Assembly (NCBI GenBank): GCA_963824985.1
Contig: CAWGRQ010000029.1
Span: forward strand, 94,541-158,540
DNA: 64,000 nucleotides
Reading direction: 5' to 3'
From: JAFNAG01 sp963824985
GTDB lineage: Bacteria > Acidobacteriota > UBA6911
Shown: in pieces, positions 17,054 to 25,471 of the stretch
Layout: every line of letters begins with the position of its first letter
Numbering within the stretch: position 1 is the stretch's first letter
Notes under the pieces: model-generated
Seen by the model: only the letters and a program-made list of their open reading frames with translations
What the model was told of the DNA's origin: nothing
Databases searched by the model: none
Translations under genes and position numbers: made by a program

Positions 17054-17163
17054 GAAGAACACGGATCCGATCCGTGTTCTTCCGTGTCCCAAAAGTTCTC
17101 TACAACGAGCAAATTCCGGCGCCGCGTACTGCTATTCATGCGTTTGCAAAAGACGTTCATGAA
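17054..17163. repeat. REP-like palindrome and conserved flank, family 2, copy C
   Basis: GAAGAACACGGAT and ATCCGTGTTCTTC form a perfect 13-bp stem with a CCG loop (17054-17082). The following 80 bases up to 17163 match 29738-29830 at roughly three positions in four, ending GTTCATGAA versus TTTCATGAA. The rest of the 423-base gap 16761-17183 also contains degenerate pieces of the same palindrome (near 16860-16915) and no gene. Confidence 0.75.
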
Positions 17164-17183
17164 TAAACACGGGTTAAGTGCAG

Positions 17184-18593
17184 CTACAGCGACCAGCCCT
17201 CGCGGAAATTGGGCTTTACATAGTCACTGGCTTCCTTGACGTTGGTAACCGTCAGGTTCGGGCCGTCCCACTCCAGCTTTTTGTCCGGAAACAGGATGGC
17301 AAGGCAGCCCAGGAGCACGGTTTCGGTAAACGGACCGGAGTAGTCGAAATTGGAGACCGCCTTGGTTTTGCCCTTGCAGGCGTCGATCCAGTTTTGTTCG
17401 TGGTTGGCTTTTTCGACCCTGGGGATGGTTTTACGGGGCAGCTTATAAGCCTTCATCCTGGTCTCGGGGATAAGTCGCGGGCTTTCCGAATAGGTTTCGG
17501 AGATCAGTTTGCCCTTTTCACCGACAAAAATCGTGCCGCTTTCCGGCAAGCGGCGTTCCGGTTCCAGTTCAGCAGGGCGCTCCGGCAGGATGCCACCATC
17601 GTACCAGTGCAGCCTGACCGCAGGCAGTTTTTTGCTGCGTTCGGGAAAGTTGTAGTGCAGGACGCTGGCCATCGGGTAGCTATCCTTGTATTCGAGGCGA
17701 ACCCGGGAGACTCCTCTGCCGTCCGACCGCGGACGCTCCACGACCTGATAGGCGATATTGGCCGTGACATTGGTCGGGTATCCCAGTTTCAACGCGCTGT
17801 AGGAGGCGTCCATGACGTGGCATGCCATGTCTCCGAGAGCCCCGGCGCCGAAATCGAACCAGGAGCGCCAGCTGAACGGGTGGTATGCCGGATGATAGGG
17901 GCGCATCGGAGAAGGCCCGATCCACAGGTCCCAGTCCAGACCGTCCGGCACGGCGGGGTACTCGTCCGGCCGCGGCATCCCCTGGGGCCAAATTGGGCGA
18001 TTCGTCCAGCAATGGACTTCGCGGACTTTGCCGATCGCCCCATCATTGATCCATTCCTCGATCAGGCGTACACCTTCGCCCGAATGGCCCTGGTTGCCCA
18101 TCTGGGTTACAACTTTGTATTTTCGCGCCGCCTCGGTCAGCATCCGCGCTTCCCACAGAGTGCGTGTTAGCGGTTTCTGTACGAACACGTGCTTGCCCAG
18201 CTGCATGGCTGCCATGGCGACCACGGCATGGCTGTGGTCCGGCGTGGCGACGATCACCGCGTCGATGTCCTTCTGCTGTTCCAGCATGATGCGAAAATCC
18301 CGGTAGGTTTTCGCCTTGGGATATTGCTTGTATACCCCGGCCGATCGCACGTCGTCCACGTCGCACAGGGCAACGATGTTCTCTTTGGCGCAGGCGCGGG
18401 TATTCGAGCTCCCCTGGCCGCTTACTCCTACGGTTGCTATGTTCAGCAGGTCGCTGGGGGCCTGGTAGCCGGGACCGCCGAGCACGTGCCGGGGTACAAT
18501 CATGACTCCGGCGGCTGCGGCCACGCTTCCGACGAACGCCCGTCGCGAAATCCCGCCGTCATCCACGGTTTGTTCATTTTTGATGTCTTTCAT
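17184..18593 (-). CDS. Tat-exported Gfo/Idh/MocA family oxidoreductase
   Basis: ATG 18593 (MKDIKNEQ) has AGAGG upstream and gives 469 residues; a longer frame begins at 18638. A twin-arginine signal (SRRAFVGSVAAAAGVMIVP) is followed by the NAD(P)-binding Rossmann domain, although the GxGxxG loop reads GVSGQGSSN. VIVATPDHSHAVVAMAAMQLGKHVFVQKPL carries the family EKP-type Lys as QKP. The C-terminal alpha/beta domain includes GALGDMACHVMDASY. Exported Gfo/Idh/MocA proteins with a tightly held cofactor are frequent in Acidobacteriota, Planctomycetota and Bacteroidota and are thought to oxidise or epimerise sugars. It converges on the TIM-barrel gene, and the substrate is not known. Confidence 0.88.
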   Translation of the reverse strand: MKDIKNEQTVDDGGISRRAFVGSVAAAAGVMIVPRHVLGGPGYQAPSDLLNIATVGVSGQGSSNTRACAKENIVALCDVDDVRSAGVYKQYPKAKTYRDFRIMLEQQKDIDAVIVATPDHSHAVVAMAAMQLGKHVFVQKPLTRTLWEARMLTEAARKYKVVTQMGNQGHSGEGVRLIEEWINDGAIGKVREVHCWTNRPIWPQGMPRPDEYPAVPDGLDWDLWIGPSPMRPYHPAYHPFSWRSWFDFGAGALGDMACHVMDASYSALKLGYPTNVTANIAYQVVERPRSDGRGVSRVRLEYKDSYPMASVLHYNFPERSKKLPAVRLHWYDGGILPERPAELEPERRLPESGTIFVGEKGKLISETYSESPRLIPETRMKAYKLPRKTIPRVEKANHEQNWIDACKGKTKAVSNFDYSGPFTETVLLGCLAILFPDKKLEWDGPNLTVTNVKEASDYVKPNFREGWSL

Positions 18594-18938
18594 GCAGGTG
18601 CCTCTCAAATTTGACGCCGAATTGAACGAGTACTTCACCCCGATAGCCTGGACCGAAGACGTCGGTTCGATTCAGACCGCGGGTCTTCCTCTCCATTGCC
18701 GTGATGCGGTCCATGCTGCACCAGACCATCGCTAATCTACAGAAGATCCTGCCATCTTGGCAATCAAATCCATCGCTACGGGTTTGCTTCCGGCCTTTGG
18801 AAGAACCACATGGGTACACTGGCGGTCGGAACTATCAGTTCGCGGATTCCCCGAAGCGGGATCAGGAAATATCTGCCTGGACAATTGCCCCCTGCTGCTG
18901 CGGCGATCCTCTGGTATGCTATATATGGGGTGCGTAAA
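18594..18938. other. Divergent intergenic region without a recognised gene
   Basis: This 345-base space lies between the divergent Gfo/Idh/MocA gene and a small secreted protein gene. ORFs crossing it lack ribosome sites and family resemblance. It presumably contains both promoters, but no consensus pair stands out to me. A TATATGGGG stretch lies about 25 bases before the ATG at 18939. Confidence 0.4.
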
Positions 18939-19373
18939 ATGAAAAATCTAATCACCGGAAGGTGTTTCAGCGGCTGCGGATGCCGGATGGCGATTAGGGC
19001 TTTCCCGGCCTTGCTGTTCCTTGTGGCGGGGATCGCAGCATTTCCGGCAGTTCCCCACGCAGCGGATGTGTCAGGGACATGGGATCTGACCGTCGAATCC
19101 CAACAGGCGATCTCTCATCCATCGATAACCCTCATCCAGGAGGGGGAGAAGCTCACGGGAACGTACCGCGGGCAGATGGGGGACAGCGCATTGCAGGGGA
19201 CCCTGCGTGGCAATGAGATCCATTTCAACGTGACCCTTAAATTCCAGGATGCCTCTTACGTTGTCAGCTATTCAGGCACGGTGAGCGAAGACACCATGAA
19301 GGGCTCGGTGCGTTTCGGGGACATGGGAACGGGTAAGTGGTCTGCCAGGAGAAGCAAGCTCCAGCCGGTCTGA
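18939..19373 (+). CDS. Small secreted beta-rich protein of unknown function
   Basis: ATG 18939 (MKNLITGRCF) gives 144 residues; in-frame upstream codons belong to untranslated sequence. A signal peptide core (FPALLFLVAGIAAFPAVPHA) precedes a compact domain beginning VSGTWDLTVESQ and containing ITLIQEGEKLTGTYRG, alternating beta strands with a lipocalin-like or FABP-like rhythm. Similar short secreted proteins are frequent in Acidobacteriota; no function is known to me. The next gene starts 16 bases downstream on the same strand, so they are probably co-transcribed. Confidence 0.7.
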   Translation: MKNLITGRCFSGCGCRMAIRAFPALLFLVAGIAAFPAVPHAADVSGTWDLTVESQQAISHPSITLIQEGEKLTGTYRGQMGDSALQGTLRGNEIHFNVTLKFQDASYVVSYSGTVSEDTMKGSVRFGDMGTGKWSARRSKLQPV

Positions 19374-19389
19374 CGGAAGGGTGGTTTTG

Positions 19390-20625
19390 ATGACCGACGC
19401 AGACGGGAACTCCAGGCAAAATGCCTGGAAGCCGTGGCATATAAGGTACTCTATCTGGATCGTCGCCCTGACTTTGCTCTTGGCGGGCGGACAGGCGCGC
19501 CAGGCTCTTGAAGAGGCACGGCGGGATAAAGTCCGCGACCAAGGTATCCCTGCAGCAGAATTCGCCCGCATGGTCAGGCAATTCTCCGAGGATGGCGGTT
19601 ATTTCCGTTCCGAAAACCTCGTTTCCAACGAGACGGCTTACCTGTATGTCCTCGACAAGTTGAAATCGGTCGGAATTTCGGGGGGCGCCTATCTCGGAGT
19701 CGGGCCGGAACAAAACTATACTTATATTGCCAGGATTCGCCCGCGGATTGCTTTTATCGTGGATATCCGCCGGCAGGCCATGATTCAACACCTGATGTTT
19801 AAGGCCATTTTTCATCTTGCCGGGAATCGGACGCAGTTTCTGTCTCTTTTGTTCAGCAAGCCGCACGGTGGATCTCAGGCGCCTGGGCCGGGGGCTTCCG
19901 CGCAGGATCTGGTTGACTACTTCGCCGAAGCCGCCACCGACCAGGTTACCTTTGACCGTAACCTGGCCCGGATTCAGGCCATAATCTCCCGGGAGTTTCT
20001 CATCCCCCTGGATGCCAGGGATGTAGCCGCCCTCGAACACGTATATGCAGCGTTTCGCGATGGGAACCTGGATCTGCGTTACCAGTCCGGCGGATTCGGG
20101 AACCGCTATGTTCCGTATGGATATCGGACAAGTGGGCCATGGGGCTATTTCCCGACCCTCCGGGATCTGATTCTGGCCCGGGACCTTCAGGGGAGACTTG
20201 GAAATTTTTTGGCCAGCCGCACGGATTACGAATTCGTGCGCGGCCTGCAGCAGAGCAACCGGATCATCCCCATTGTCGGTGACTTTGCCGGGGACAAGGC
20301 CCTGAGGGCGGTAGCGGCCTATCTCAGGAAAAACAATCTTGCCGTGGCCGCCTTTTATACTTCCAATGTCGAACAGTACCTCTTCCAGAACGGAGTTTTC
20401 GGTGAATTTGCCGAGAATGTCGCTCAATTGCCCATGACGGACAGAAGCCTGTTCATTCGGGCCTACCCTAATCAGCGGGTTCCCCATCCGGCACAGATCG
20501 GGAACCACCGCTTGACGACGCTGTTGCAGAGAATGAGGACTTTCGTCGAGGACTATCGGAGCGGACTGTATACCGATTATTGGTCTCTGGTCAGCACGCA
20601 CTACATTCCCCTGCTCGAGCGATGA
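19390..20625 (+). CDS. Conserved hypothetical membrane-anchored or exported protein
   Basis: ATG 19390, with AAGG about 8 bases upstream, gives 411 residues (a GTG at 19381 is the alternative). One hydrophobic segment near residues 18-36 (YSIWIVALTLLLAGG) is a signal anchor or signal peptide. The body contains GGYFRSENLVSNETAYLYVL, AYLGVGPEQNYTYIARIRPRIAFIVDIRR and GRTDRSLFIRAYPN-like segments; the GYFRSENLVSNE block with a following methyltransferase-like GPEQNYTYI region is conserved in a family of uncharacterised proteins also seen in Leptospira (I recall the LIC_10091 type, unverified). No catalytic residues can be assigned. It follows the small secreted protein gene by 16 bases. Confidence 0.72.
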   Translation: MTDADGNSRQNAWKPWHIRYSIWIVALTLLLAGGQARQALEEARRDKVRDQGIPAAEFARMVRQFSEDGGYFRSENLVSNETAYLYVLDKLKSVGISGGAYLGVGPEQNYTYIARIRPRIAFIVDIRRQAMIQHLMFKAIFHLAGNRTQFLSLLFSKPHGGSQAPGPGASAQDLVDYFAEAATDQVTFDRNLARIQAIISREFLIPLDARDVAALEHVYAAFRDGNLDLRYQSGGFGNRYVPYGYRTSGPWGYFPTLRDLILARDLQGRLGNFLASRTDYEFVRGLQQSNRIIPIVGDFAGDKALRAVAAYLRKNNLAVAAFYTSNVEQYLFQNGVFGEFAENVAQLPMTDRSLFIRAYPNQRVPHPAQIGNHRLTTLLQRMRTFVEDYRSGLYTDYWSLVSTHYIPLLER

Positions 20626-20657
20626 AGGGATACACGCGATCGCCGGCCCCGGGATGA

Positions 20658-21449
20658 TCATTCAGGCCCGGCAATGCCAAGTATCTCGCGCAAGTCAGCT
20701 TCGAGGCCGGGGGGGCAGATCAGGCAATGGCGGGCATCGATGCGCTCAGTGCCGTCCTTGGTGAGAAATCGGGCGCCCGCCTCCCGGGCAATAACGCTCG
20801 CCGGCGCATAATCCCACGTCATGCCGCCGCTGCTTAACCAAATGTCGGCTTTCCCGCGCGCCAGCATGGCTATGTCGTAGCTGGCGCCATAGCTGCGGAC
20901 GGTCCAGCAGGTCTCGGTGAGGTGCCGGACCGCATCTGCCGTCCAGATGTCCCATGAGGATTTGAACCCGCTTACCATCAGGACCGATTTTTCCAGGCAG
21001 CGGAGATCGGCGGCCCGGGTGGGTTCGCCATTCCAGCAGCATCCGGCGCCTGCCACCGCATGAAGAGTTCCGCCGAGGCAGGGGAAGTGGATGACTCCCA
21101 ATACGACCCGGCCTGCTTCTTCCAGAGCAATCTGAACCGACCAGAAGGAATTGCGGCGCACAAAATCACGCGTGCCATCGATGGGATCAATCAACCAGCG
21201 CCGCGGGGAATCACTTGACCTGCAGGATCCCTCTTCTCCCAGGATGTTATCTTCCGGGAAAGCGGCGGCAAGCGCGCCGGAGATCAGCTGCTCGCACTCA
21301 CGATCGGCGGCGGTCACGGGCGAACCATCCTCTTTTTCCTCGCTAGCCGCCTCAGTGTGAAAATGCTCGAGGGCCAGCAGCCCCGCTTGACGTGCAGTCG
21401 ACAACATGATTTCGGTTTCACGCTCATAGGGCATCGATTTTGGCTCCAT
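20658..21449 (-). CDS. Inositol monophosphatase-family phosphatase (HisN/ImpA-like)
   Basis: The 263-residue protein carries the metal-dependent phosphatase signature: GSPVTAADRECEQLI, ILGEEG (first metal ligand Glu), DPIDGTRDFVRRNSFW (the DPxDGT motif) and WDYAPASVIAREAGA near the C-terminus, with the terminal metal-binding Asp. The sequence spacing and the RRNSFW segment resemble histidinol-phosphatase or 3'-phosphoadenosine-phosphate phosphatase members, so the exact substrate is open. An internal ATG at 21434 with GGAG 9 bases upstream is an alternative start. It lies 14 bases downstream of nothing on its own strand except the mutS2 stop region reversed: mutS2 is upstream on another transcript end, both being leftward. 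Confidence 0.85.
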   Translation of the reverse strand: MEPKSMPYERETEIMLSTARQAGLLALEHFHTEAASEEKEDGSPVTAADRECEQLISGALAAAFPEDNILGEEGSCRSSDSPRRWLIDPIDGTRDFVRRNSFWSVQIALEEAGRVVLGVIHFPCLGGTLHAVAGAGCCWNGEPTRAADLRCLEKSVLMVSGFKSSWDIWTADAVRHLTETCWTVRSYGASYDIAMLARGKADIWLSSGGMTWDYAPASVIAREAGARFLTKDGTERIDARHCLICPPGLEADLREILGIAGPE

Positions 21450-21463
21450 ATGTGAGGATACCC

Positions 21464-23884
21464 TCAGGTTATCAGGTCCACTATCGTGACTCCATTCCCG
21501 CCCTGGCCGGGCGGAGCCAGATGAAAGTTTTCGACATGGGGATGACCGGTCAGCAGCTCTGAAATGGCGCGCCGTAGTATGCCTTTGCCATGTCCATGAA
21601 TGATGCGTATGCTCCGCGCACCCGCAAGGAAGGATTCGTCAAGATATTTGTCAACCCGCTGAACCGCTTCATCGGCTCTCATCCCGACAACGTTGAGCTC
21701 GGGAATATGGGTCTGATCGAGTTCCAGGTCATGCATCGGTTTTGGAGGCGTCCGGCTTACGGATGATTGAGGAGAGGAGGGCAGGATCTGCAACTCGTCA
21801 CGCCGGGCCCGGTATCTGAGGGAGCCGACACTCACGGTGATCGTGTCCCCTCGGATCGACTCCACGATGCCGGCCTGCCCAAGGGGTTTGACCCAGACGT
21901 GGCCTCCTGCAACGGGTTCGCCATCAGGGTCCGGCGGCGGAGTGCAGGATTCAATTCCCATCCCGCCACTCTCTGCTTTGGGCCGGGCAACCAGACCGAT
22001 CTCCGTTTCCAGCCTGGTTTTGGTTTCCACGGCGGAGCGACGCAGCTGGGCCGCCTGGGCCAGAGAGAGTTTCCGCATTTTTTCCGCAGCGATCCGGTCT
22101 TTAATGGTTTCGAGCAGTTGCTCGCTCTGATGCCTGAACTCATCAAGCGCATGCTTGAGGAAGCTTTCAAACTCCTTTTGCCGTGTCGCCTCGCGCAGCG
22201 AGAACCTCTCCTCCAGTCGAGCGTACTCGATGGCGGATGCGGCGCGTTCCTCCTCGAGCGCGGCTCGAGACGCCTCCTGCTCATCCACCAGGAACTTGAG
22301 CCGCTTCAGGTAATTTCCGGCCAGGGTGTGATCCGGATGGGTGAGCGAGGAGGCATGATCCAGAATGGCATCGGGAACATTGAGGCGGCGGGCGATATCC
22401 AGTCCGGAGGAGGCGCCGGCCACGCCTACGATCAGCCGGTAAGTCGGACGCAGGGTGCGTTCGTCGAATTCGACCGAGGCATTGAGCACGCCTTCAACAT
22501 TCGAGGCCCACATTTTCAGCGGATTATAGTGAGTGGTCACGAGGGTCGTGGCGCCGGAACGTCGGAAATAGTCGACGATGGCCACCGCGAGAGCCGCCCC
22601 TTCTTCGGGGTCCGTGCCCGTGCCGACCTCGTCGATCAAAAGGAGTGCCGGCGGAGCGACCGTCCCCGCCATGGCGGCGATGTTGCGCATGTGTGCGGTG
22701 AAGGTGGAAAGGTTGGCGGCAATGGATTGCTGATCGCCGATATCGGCCCAAACCTGGTGGAAGACGGGGAGCACCGCCACGCGCGCCGGTACGTGCAGTC
22801 CCATTTGTGCCATCAATGCGACCAGGCCGACCGTTTTCAACACCACGGTTTTCCCGCCGGCGTTTGGGCCGCTGATGACCAGGACCGGGTGGGAACCGTC
22901 CATGGCAAAGGAGATCGGGACAGCGCCGCTGCCCGCGCGCCGCAAGGCATGATCGAGCAGGATGTGACGCGCACCCTCCACCCGAAGCTCTCCATCCGGC
23001 GCCAGACGCGGTCGGACGCAGTCAAATTCGAGCGCCAGGCGGGCCTTGGCCTGGCCGACATCCAACTCCGTCAGGGCGGCAATAACCATGAGGATCTCTT
23101 CGGCGTGCTCCCGCAGCGTCTCCGTAATGGCCAGCAGGATGCGGTTTATTTCGATTTCCTCCTGTTCACGCAGCCGGACCAGATCGTTATTCAATTCGAT
23201 GACCGACAGGGGTTCGACGAAGGTCGTCTGGCCGCTGGATGACAGGCCGTGCACGACGCCGGGCACCTGGAAGCGGGTGTCGGTGCGCAGCGGGATCACA
23301 AACCGGCCGTTTCGAAATGTAATGATCTCGTCCTGAACCGCGCGGGTTTGCTGGTGCAGGATGCCTTCAAGGGACCGATGAATGCGAGCGCGGCTGACCT
23401 GAATCTGGTGCCGGAGGTCGCGCAGCTCGCGGCTGGCGTCATCATCAATCTCGCCCCCGGGGAGAACCTTTCCCTTGATTTCGGCCAGCATCCGGCCCAG
23501 GTCCGGCACGCCGCCGGTGATGCCGGAAAGTCCCGGAAATTCGGCGCGCTCTTTCGGATCGCGGAACAGGTCGCGCAAGGACACGCCGATCGCGACCAGG
23601 TGTTCCAGTTCCAGTATCCGATTTGGCTCCAGAATGCTCCCCTGGATCTGAAGGCGGGCGAGGCTTGGCTCCGGATCCTCGATTCCCGAAAGTCCGAAGC
23701 GCTCGCCGGAATCAAGGAATCGAACGCATTCGGCGGTCAGATCCAGAGCCCGATCAATCGCTGTTGATTGGGTCCGGGGCCGTAATCCCAGCGCGCTGCT
23801 CCGCCCCATCGGAGTTTGCACGTGCCGTGCCAGCAACTCCAGCAGCTGATCAAGTTCCAGGATTTCAAATGTATGTCGGTCCAT
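21464..23884 (-). CDS. mutS2: Endonuclease MutS2
   Basis: ATG 23884 gives MDRHTFEILELDQLLELLARHV, the standard MutS2 start, and 806 residues; the open frame continues upstream to 24028 without support. Core and clamp regions are followed by the ABC-type ATPase with Walker A (SGPNAGGKTVVLK), Walker B (LLLIDEVGTGTDPEEGAAL) and the MutS-II helix. A coiled-coil region (EEERAASAIEYARLEERF) and a KOW-like segment (VAGGHVWVKPLGQAGIV) precede the C-terminal Smr nuclease domain (LNVVGMRADEAV, IIHGHGKGILRRAI). MutS2 lacks the mismatch-binding domain I; it suppresses recombination and, in some species, rescues collided ribosomes. The phosphatase gene lies 14 bases downstream on the same strand and is probably co-transcribed. 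Confidence 0.93.
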   Translation of the reverse strand: MDRHTFEILELDQLLELLARHVQTPMGRSSALGLRPRTQSTAIDRALDLTAECVRFLDSGERFGLSGIEDPEPSLARLQIQGSILEPNRILELEHLVAIGVSLRDLFRDPKERAEFPGLSGITGGVPDLGRMLAEIKGKVLPGGEIDDDASRELRDLRHQIQVSRARIHRSLEGILHQQTRAVQDEIITFRNGRFVIPLRTDTRFQVPGVVHGLSSSGQTTFVEPLSVIELNNDLVRLREQEEIEINRILLAITETLREHAEEILMVIAALTELDVGQAKARLALEFDCVRPRLAPDGELRVEGARHILLDHALRRAGSGAVPISFAMDGSHPVLVISGPNAGGKTVVLKTVGLVALMAQMGLHVPARVAVLPVFHQVWADIGDQQSIAANLSTFTAHMRNIAAMAGTVAPPALLLIDEVGTGTDPEEGAALAVAIVDYFRRSGATTLVTTHYNPLKMWASNVEGVLNASVEFDERTLRPTYRLIVGVAGASSGLDIARRLNVPDAILDHASSLTHPDHTLAGNYLKRLKFLVDEQEASRAALEEERAASAIEYARLEERFSLREATRQKEFESFLKHALDEFRHQSEQLLETIKDRIAAEKMRKLSLAQAAQLRRSAVETKTRLETEIGLVARPKAESGGMGIESCTPPPDPDGEPVAGGHVWVKPLGQAGIVESIRGDTITVSVGSLRYRARRDELQILPSSPQSSVSRTPPKPMHDLELDQTHIPELNVVGMRADEAVQRVDKYLDESFLAGARSIRIIHGHGKGILRRAISELLTGHPHVENFHLAPPGQGGNGVTIVDLIT

Positions 23885-24034
23885 ATGCGCCAGCACGAGC
23901 CACAGGCTTCGGAGAGCAGGGAAAAACGACAGGGAATCTCCCATCTGACGGAGACCGGAAAGCCTCGCGATCGCGGCGGGATCCGTTGCCTGCCGACTCG
24001 CGCGCAAGGCCGCGAAGCGGCCCGTCACGAAGCA

Positions 24035-24064
24035 TTGTCAATACTCCGGCCGGTAGGGTATATT
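24035..24064 (+). promoter_or_regulatory. Candidate sigma70-type promoter of the carbamoyl operon
   Basis: TTGTCA at 24035-24040 and TATATT at 24059-24064 are separated by 18 bases and lie 63 bases before the first ATG of the five-gene operon, in the divergent spacer with mutS2. Each hexamer differs from consensus at one or two positions. Confidence 0.45.
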
Positions 24065-24126
24065 TGTTTCTTTTGATCCGCTGGTATTTCAAATCCAAAT
24101 GCTGTTCTTTCAACTGGAGTTCGGTT

Positions 24127-25458
24127 ATGGCTGCAAGGCAAAAGAAGGTTATCATAATGGGGGCTGCCGGAAGAGATTTTCATAACTTCAACGTGTACTT
24201 CCGCAATAACCCGCACTACCAGGTGATGGCGTTTACCGCGTTCCAGATCCCGGGGATATCGGGCAGAACGTACCCGCCCGATCTGGCCGGAGAAGGCTAT
24301 CCCCAGGGTATACCGATCTTCGACGAATCCGAATTGCCCGCCCTGATCGAAAGATTCGGTCCTGACGAGGTAGTGTTCGCCTACAGCGACGTGCCCCATA
24401 TCGAAGTGATGCACCGGGCTTCCCTGGTAAATTCCCTGGGGCCGGACTTCGTGCTGATGGGCGCGAAAGCGACCTCGCTCCGTTCCATCAAGCCGGTCAT
24501 ATCCGTTTGTGCGGTGCGGACCGGATGCGGCAAGAGTCAGACGTCGAGGCGGATTACCGAACTCCTGCGCAAGCGTGGCAAGTCCGTGGTGGTCGTGCGT
24601 CATCCGATGCCCTATGGTGATCTGAGTGCCCAGCGTTGCGAACGCTTTGAGACGCTGGCAGACCTGGAAAAATATCAATGCACAATCGAGGAAATGGAAG
24701 AGTACGAGTCGCACATCCAGAAGGGGCACATCGTGTACGCAGGGGTTGACTATGGGGATATCCTGCGCAGTGCCGAGAAAGAGGCGGATATCATCCTGTG
24801 GGACGGCGGCAACAACGACATTCCTTTTTATCAGAGTGATCTGCGCATCGTGGTGTTGGATCCGCACCGCCCCGGGCACGAGTTGCGCTACTACCCCGGA
24901 GAGACCAATCTGCGCATGGCCCAGGTGCTGCTGGTTAACAAGGTAAATACCGCCGAGCCCGCGGCGATTGAAGAAGTCCTGGGAAACGCCGCCCGGATCA
25001 ATCCCGGCGCTACGGTGATCCAGGCGGGTTCTGTCGTCAGTGTGGACGATGAAAAAGCGGTCCGGGGAAAGAGAGTGCTGGTGGTGGAGGATGGGCCGAC
25101 ATTGACTCATGGCGAGATGCGCTACGGCGCGGCTCATGTTGCTGCCCGGCAGTTCGGCGCCGCCGAAATCGTCGACCCGCGCCCCTATGCCGTGGGCTCC
25201 ATCCGCGGCGTCTTCGAAAAATACCGGCACCTGACCGACATTCTTCCGGCCATGGGATACGGCGAGCAACAGGTGCGCGACCTGCACGCTACCATCGACG
25301 CCGTCCCATGCGACCTGGTTCTGGTGGGCACGCCGTTTGACCTGGGCCGACTGATCCACAGCCGACATCCGATGATGCGCGTCCGCTACAGTCTGGACCA
25401 ACCGGCCACCGACCGGCTGGCCGTCATCCTGGATCAGTTTCTGGCCGCGCGGAAGTAG
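24127..25458 (+). CDS. COG2403-type GTPase, cyclic 2,3-diphosphoglycerate synthetase-like
   Basis: ATG 24127 with GGAG 7 bases upstream gives 443 residues; the frame stays open far upstream but only over the mutS2 5' region. Residues 5-120 form a Rossmann-like domain (VIIMGAAGRDFHNFNVYFRN, SDVPHIEVMH, FVLMGAKATSL). A P-loop domain follows with AVRTGCGKSQTSRRI at about residues 129-143, and WDGGNNDIPF and VLLVNKVN further on. Known relatives are archaeal cyclic 2,3-diphosphoglycerate synthetases and many uncharacterised bacterial predicted GTPases. The stop is 13 bases before the ornithine carbamoyltransferase gene, so it is the first gene of the carbamoyl operon. Its role there is unknown: it may make or sense a phosphorylated metabolite, or phosphorylate a carboxylate. 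Confidence 0.82.
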   Translation: MAARQKKVIIMGAAGRDFHNFNVYFRNNPHYQVMAFTAFQIPGISGRTYPPDLAGEGYPQGIPIFDESELPALIERFGPDEVVFAYSDVPHIEVMHRASLVNSLGPDFVLMGAKATSLRSIKPVISVCAVRTGCGKSQTSRRITELLRKRGKSVVVVRHPMPYGDLSAQRCERFETLADLEKYQCTIEEMEEYESHIQKGHIVYAGVDYGDILRSAEKEADIILWDGGNNDIPFYQSDLRIVVLDPHRPGHELRYYPGETNLRMAQVLLVNKVNTAEPAAIEEVLGNAARINPGATVIQAGSVVSVDDEKAVRGKRVLVVEDGPTLTHGEMRYGAAHVAARQFGAAEIVDPRPYAVGSIRGVFEKYRHLTDILPAMGYGEQQVRDLHATIDAVPCDLVLVGTPFDLGRLIHSRHPMMRVRYSLDQPATDRLAVILDQFLAARK

Positions 25459-25471
25459 CCTGGAGGAGAAC

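Noticed and set aside
16826..17239. Plus-strand ORF sharing the peptide RLQKTFMN-type end with an ORF near 29733
   Set aside because: The similarity is explained by the family 2 DNA repeat; frames are not conserved at their starts and have no ribosome sites.
19264..20661. Minus-strand ORF of about 465 codons over the conserved hypothetical gene
   Set aside because: Antisense shadow; the plus frame has a signal segment, ribosome site and conserved blocks.
21767..23242. Plus-strand ORF of about 491 codons inside mutS2
   Set aside because: Shadow of mutS2 caused by GC-rich codon bias; no ribosome site and no motifs.
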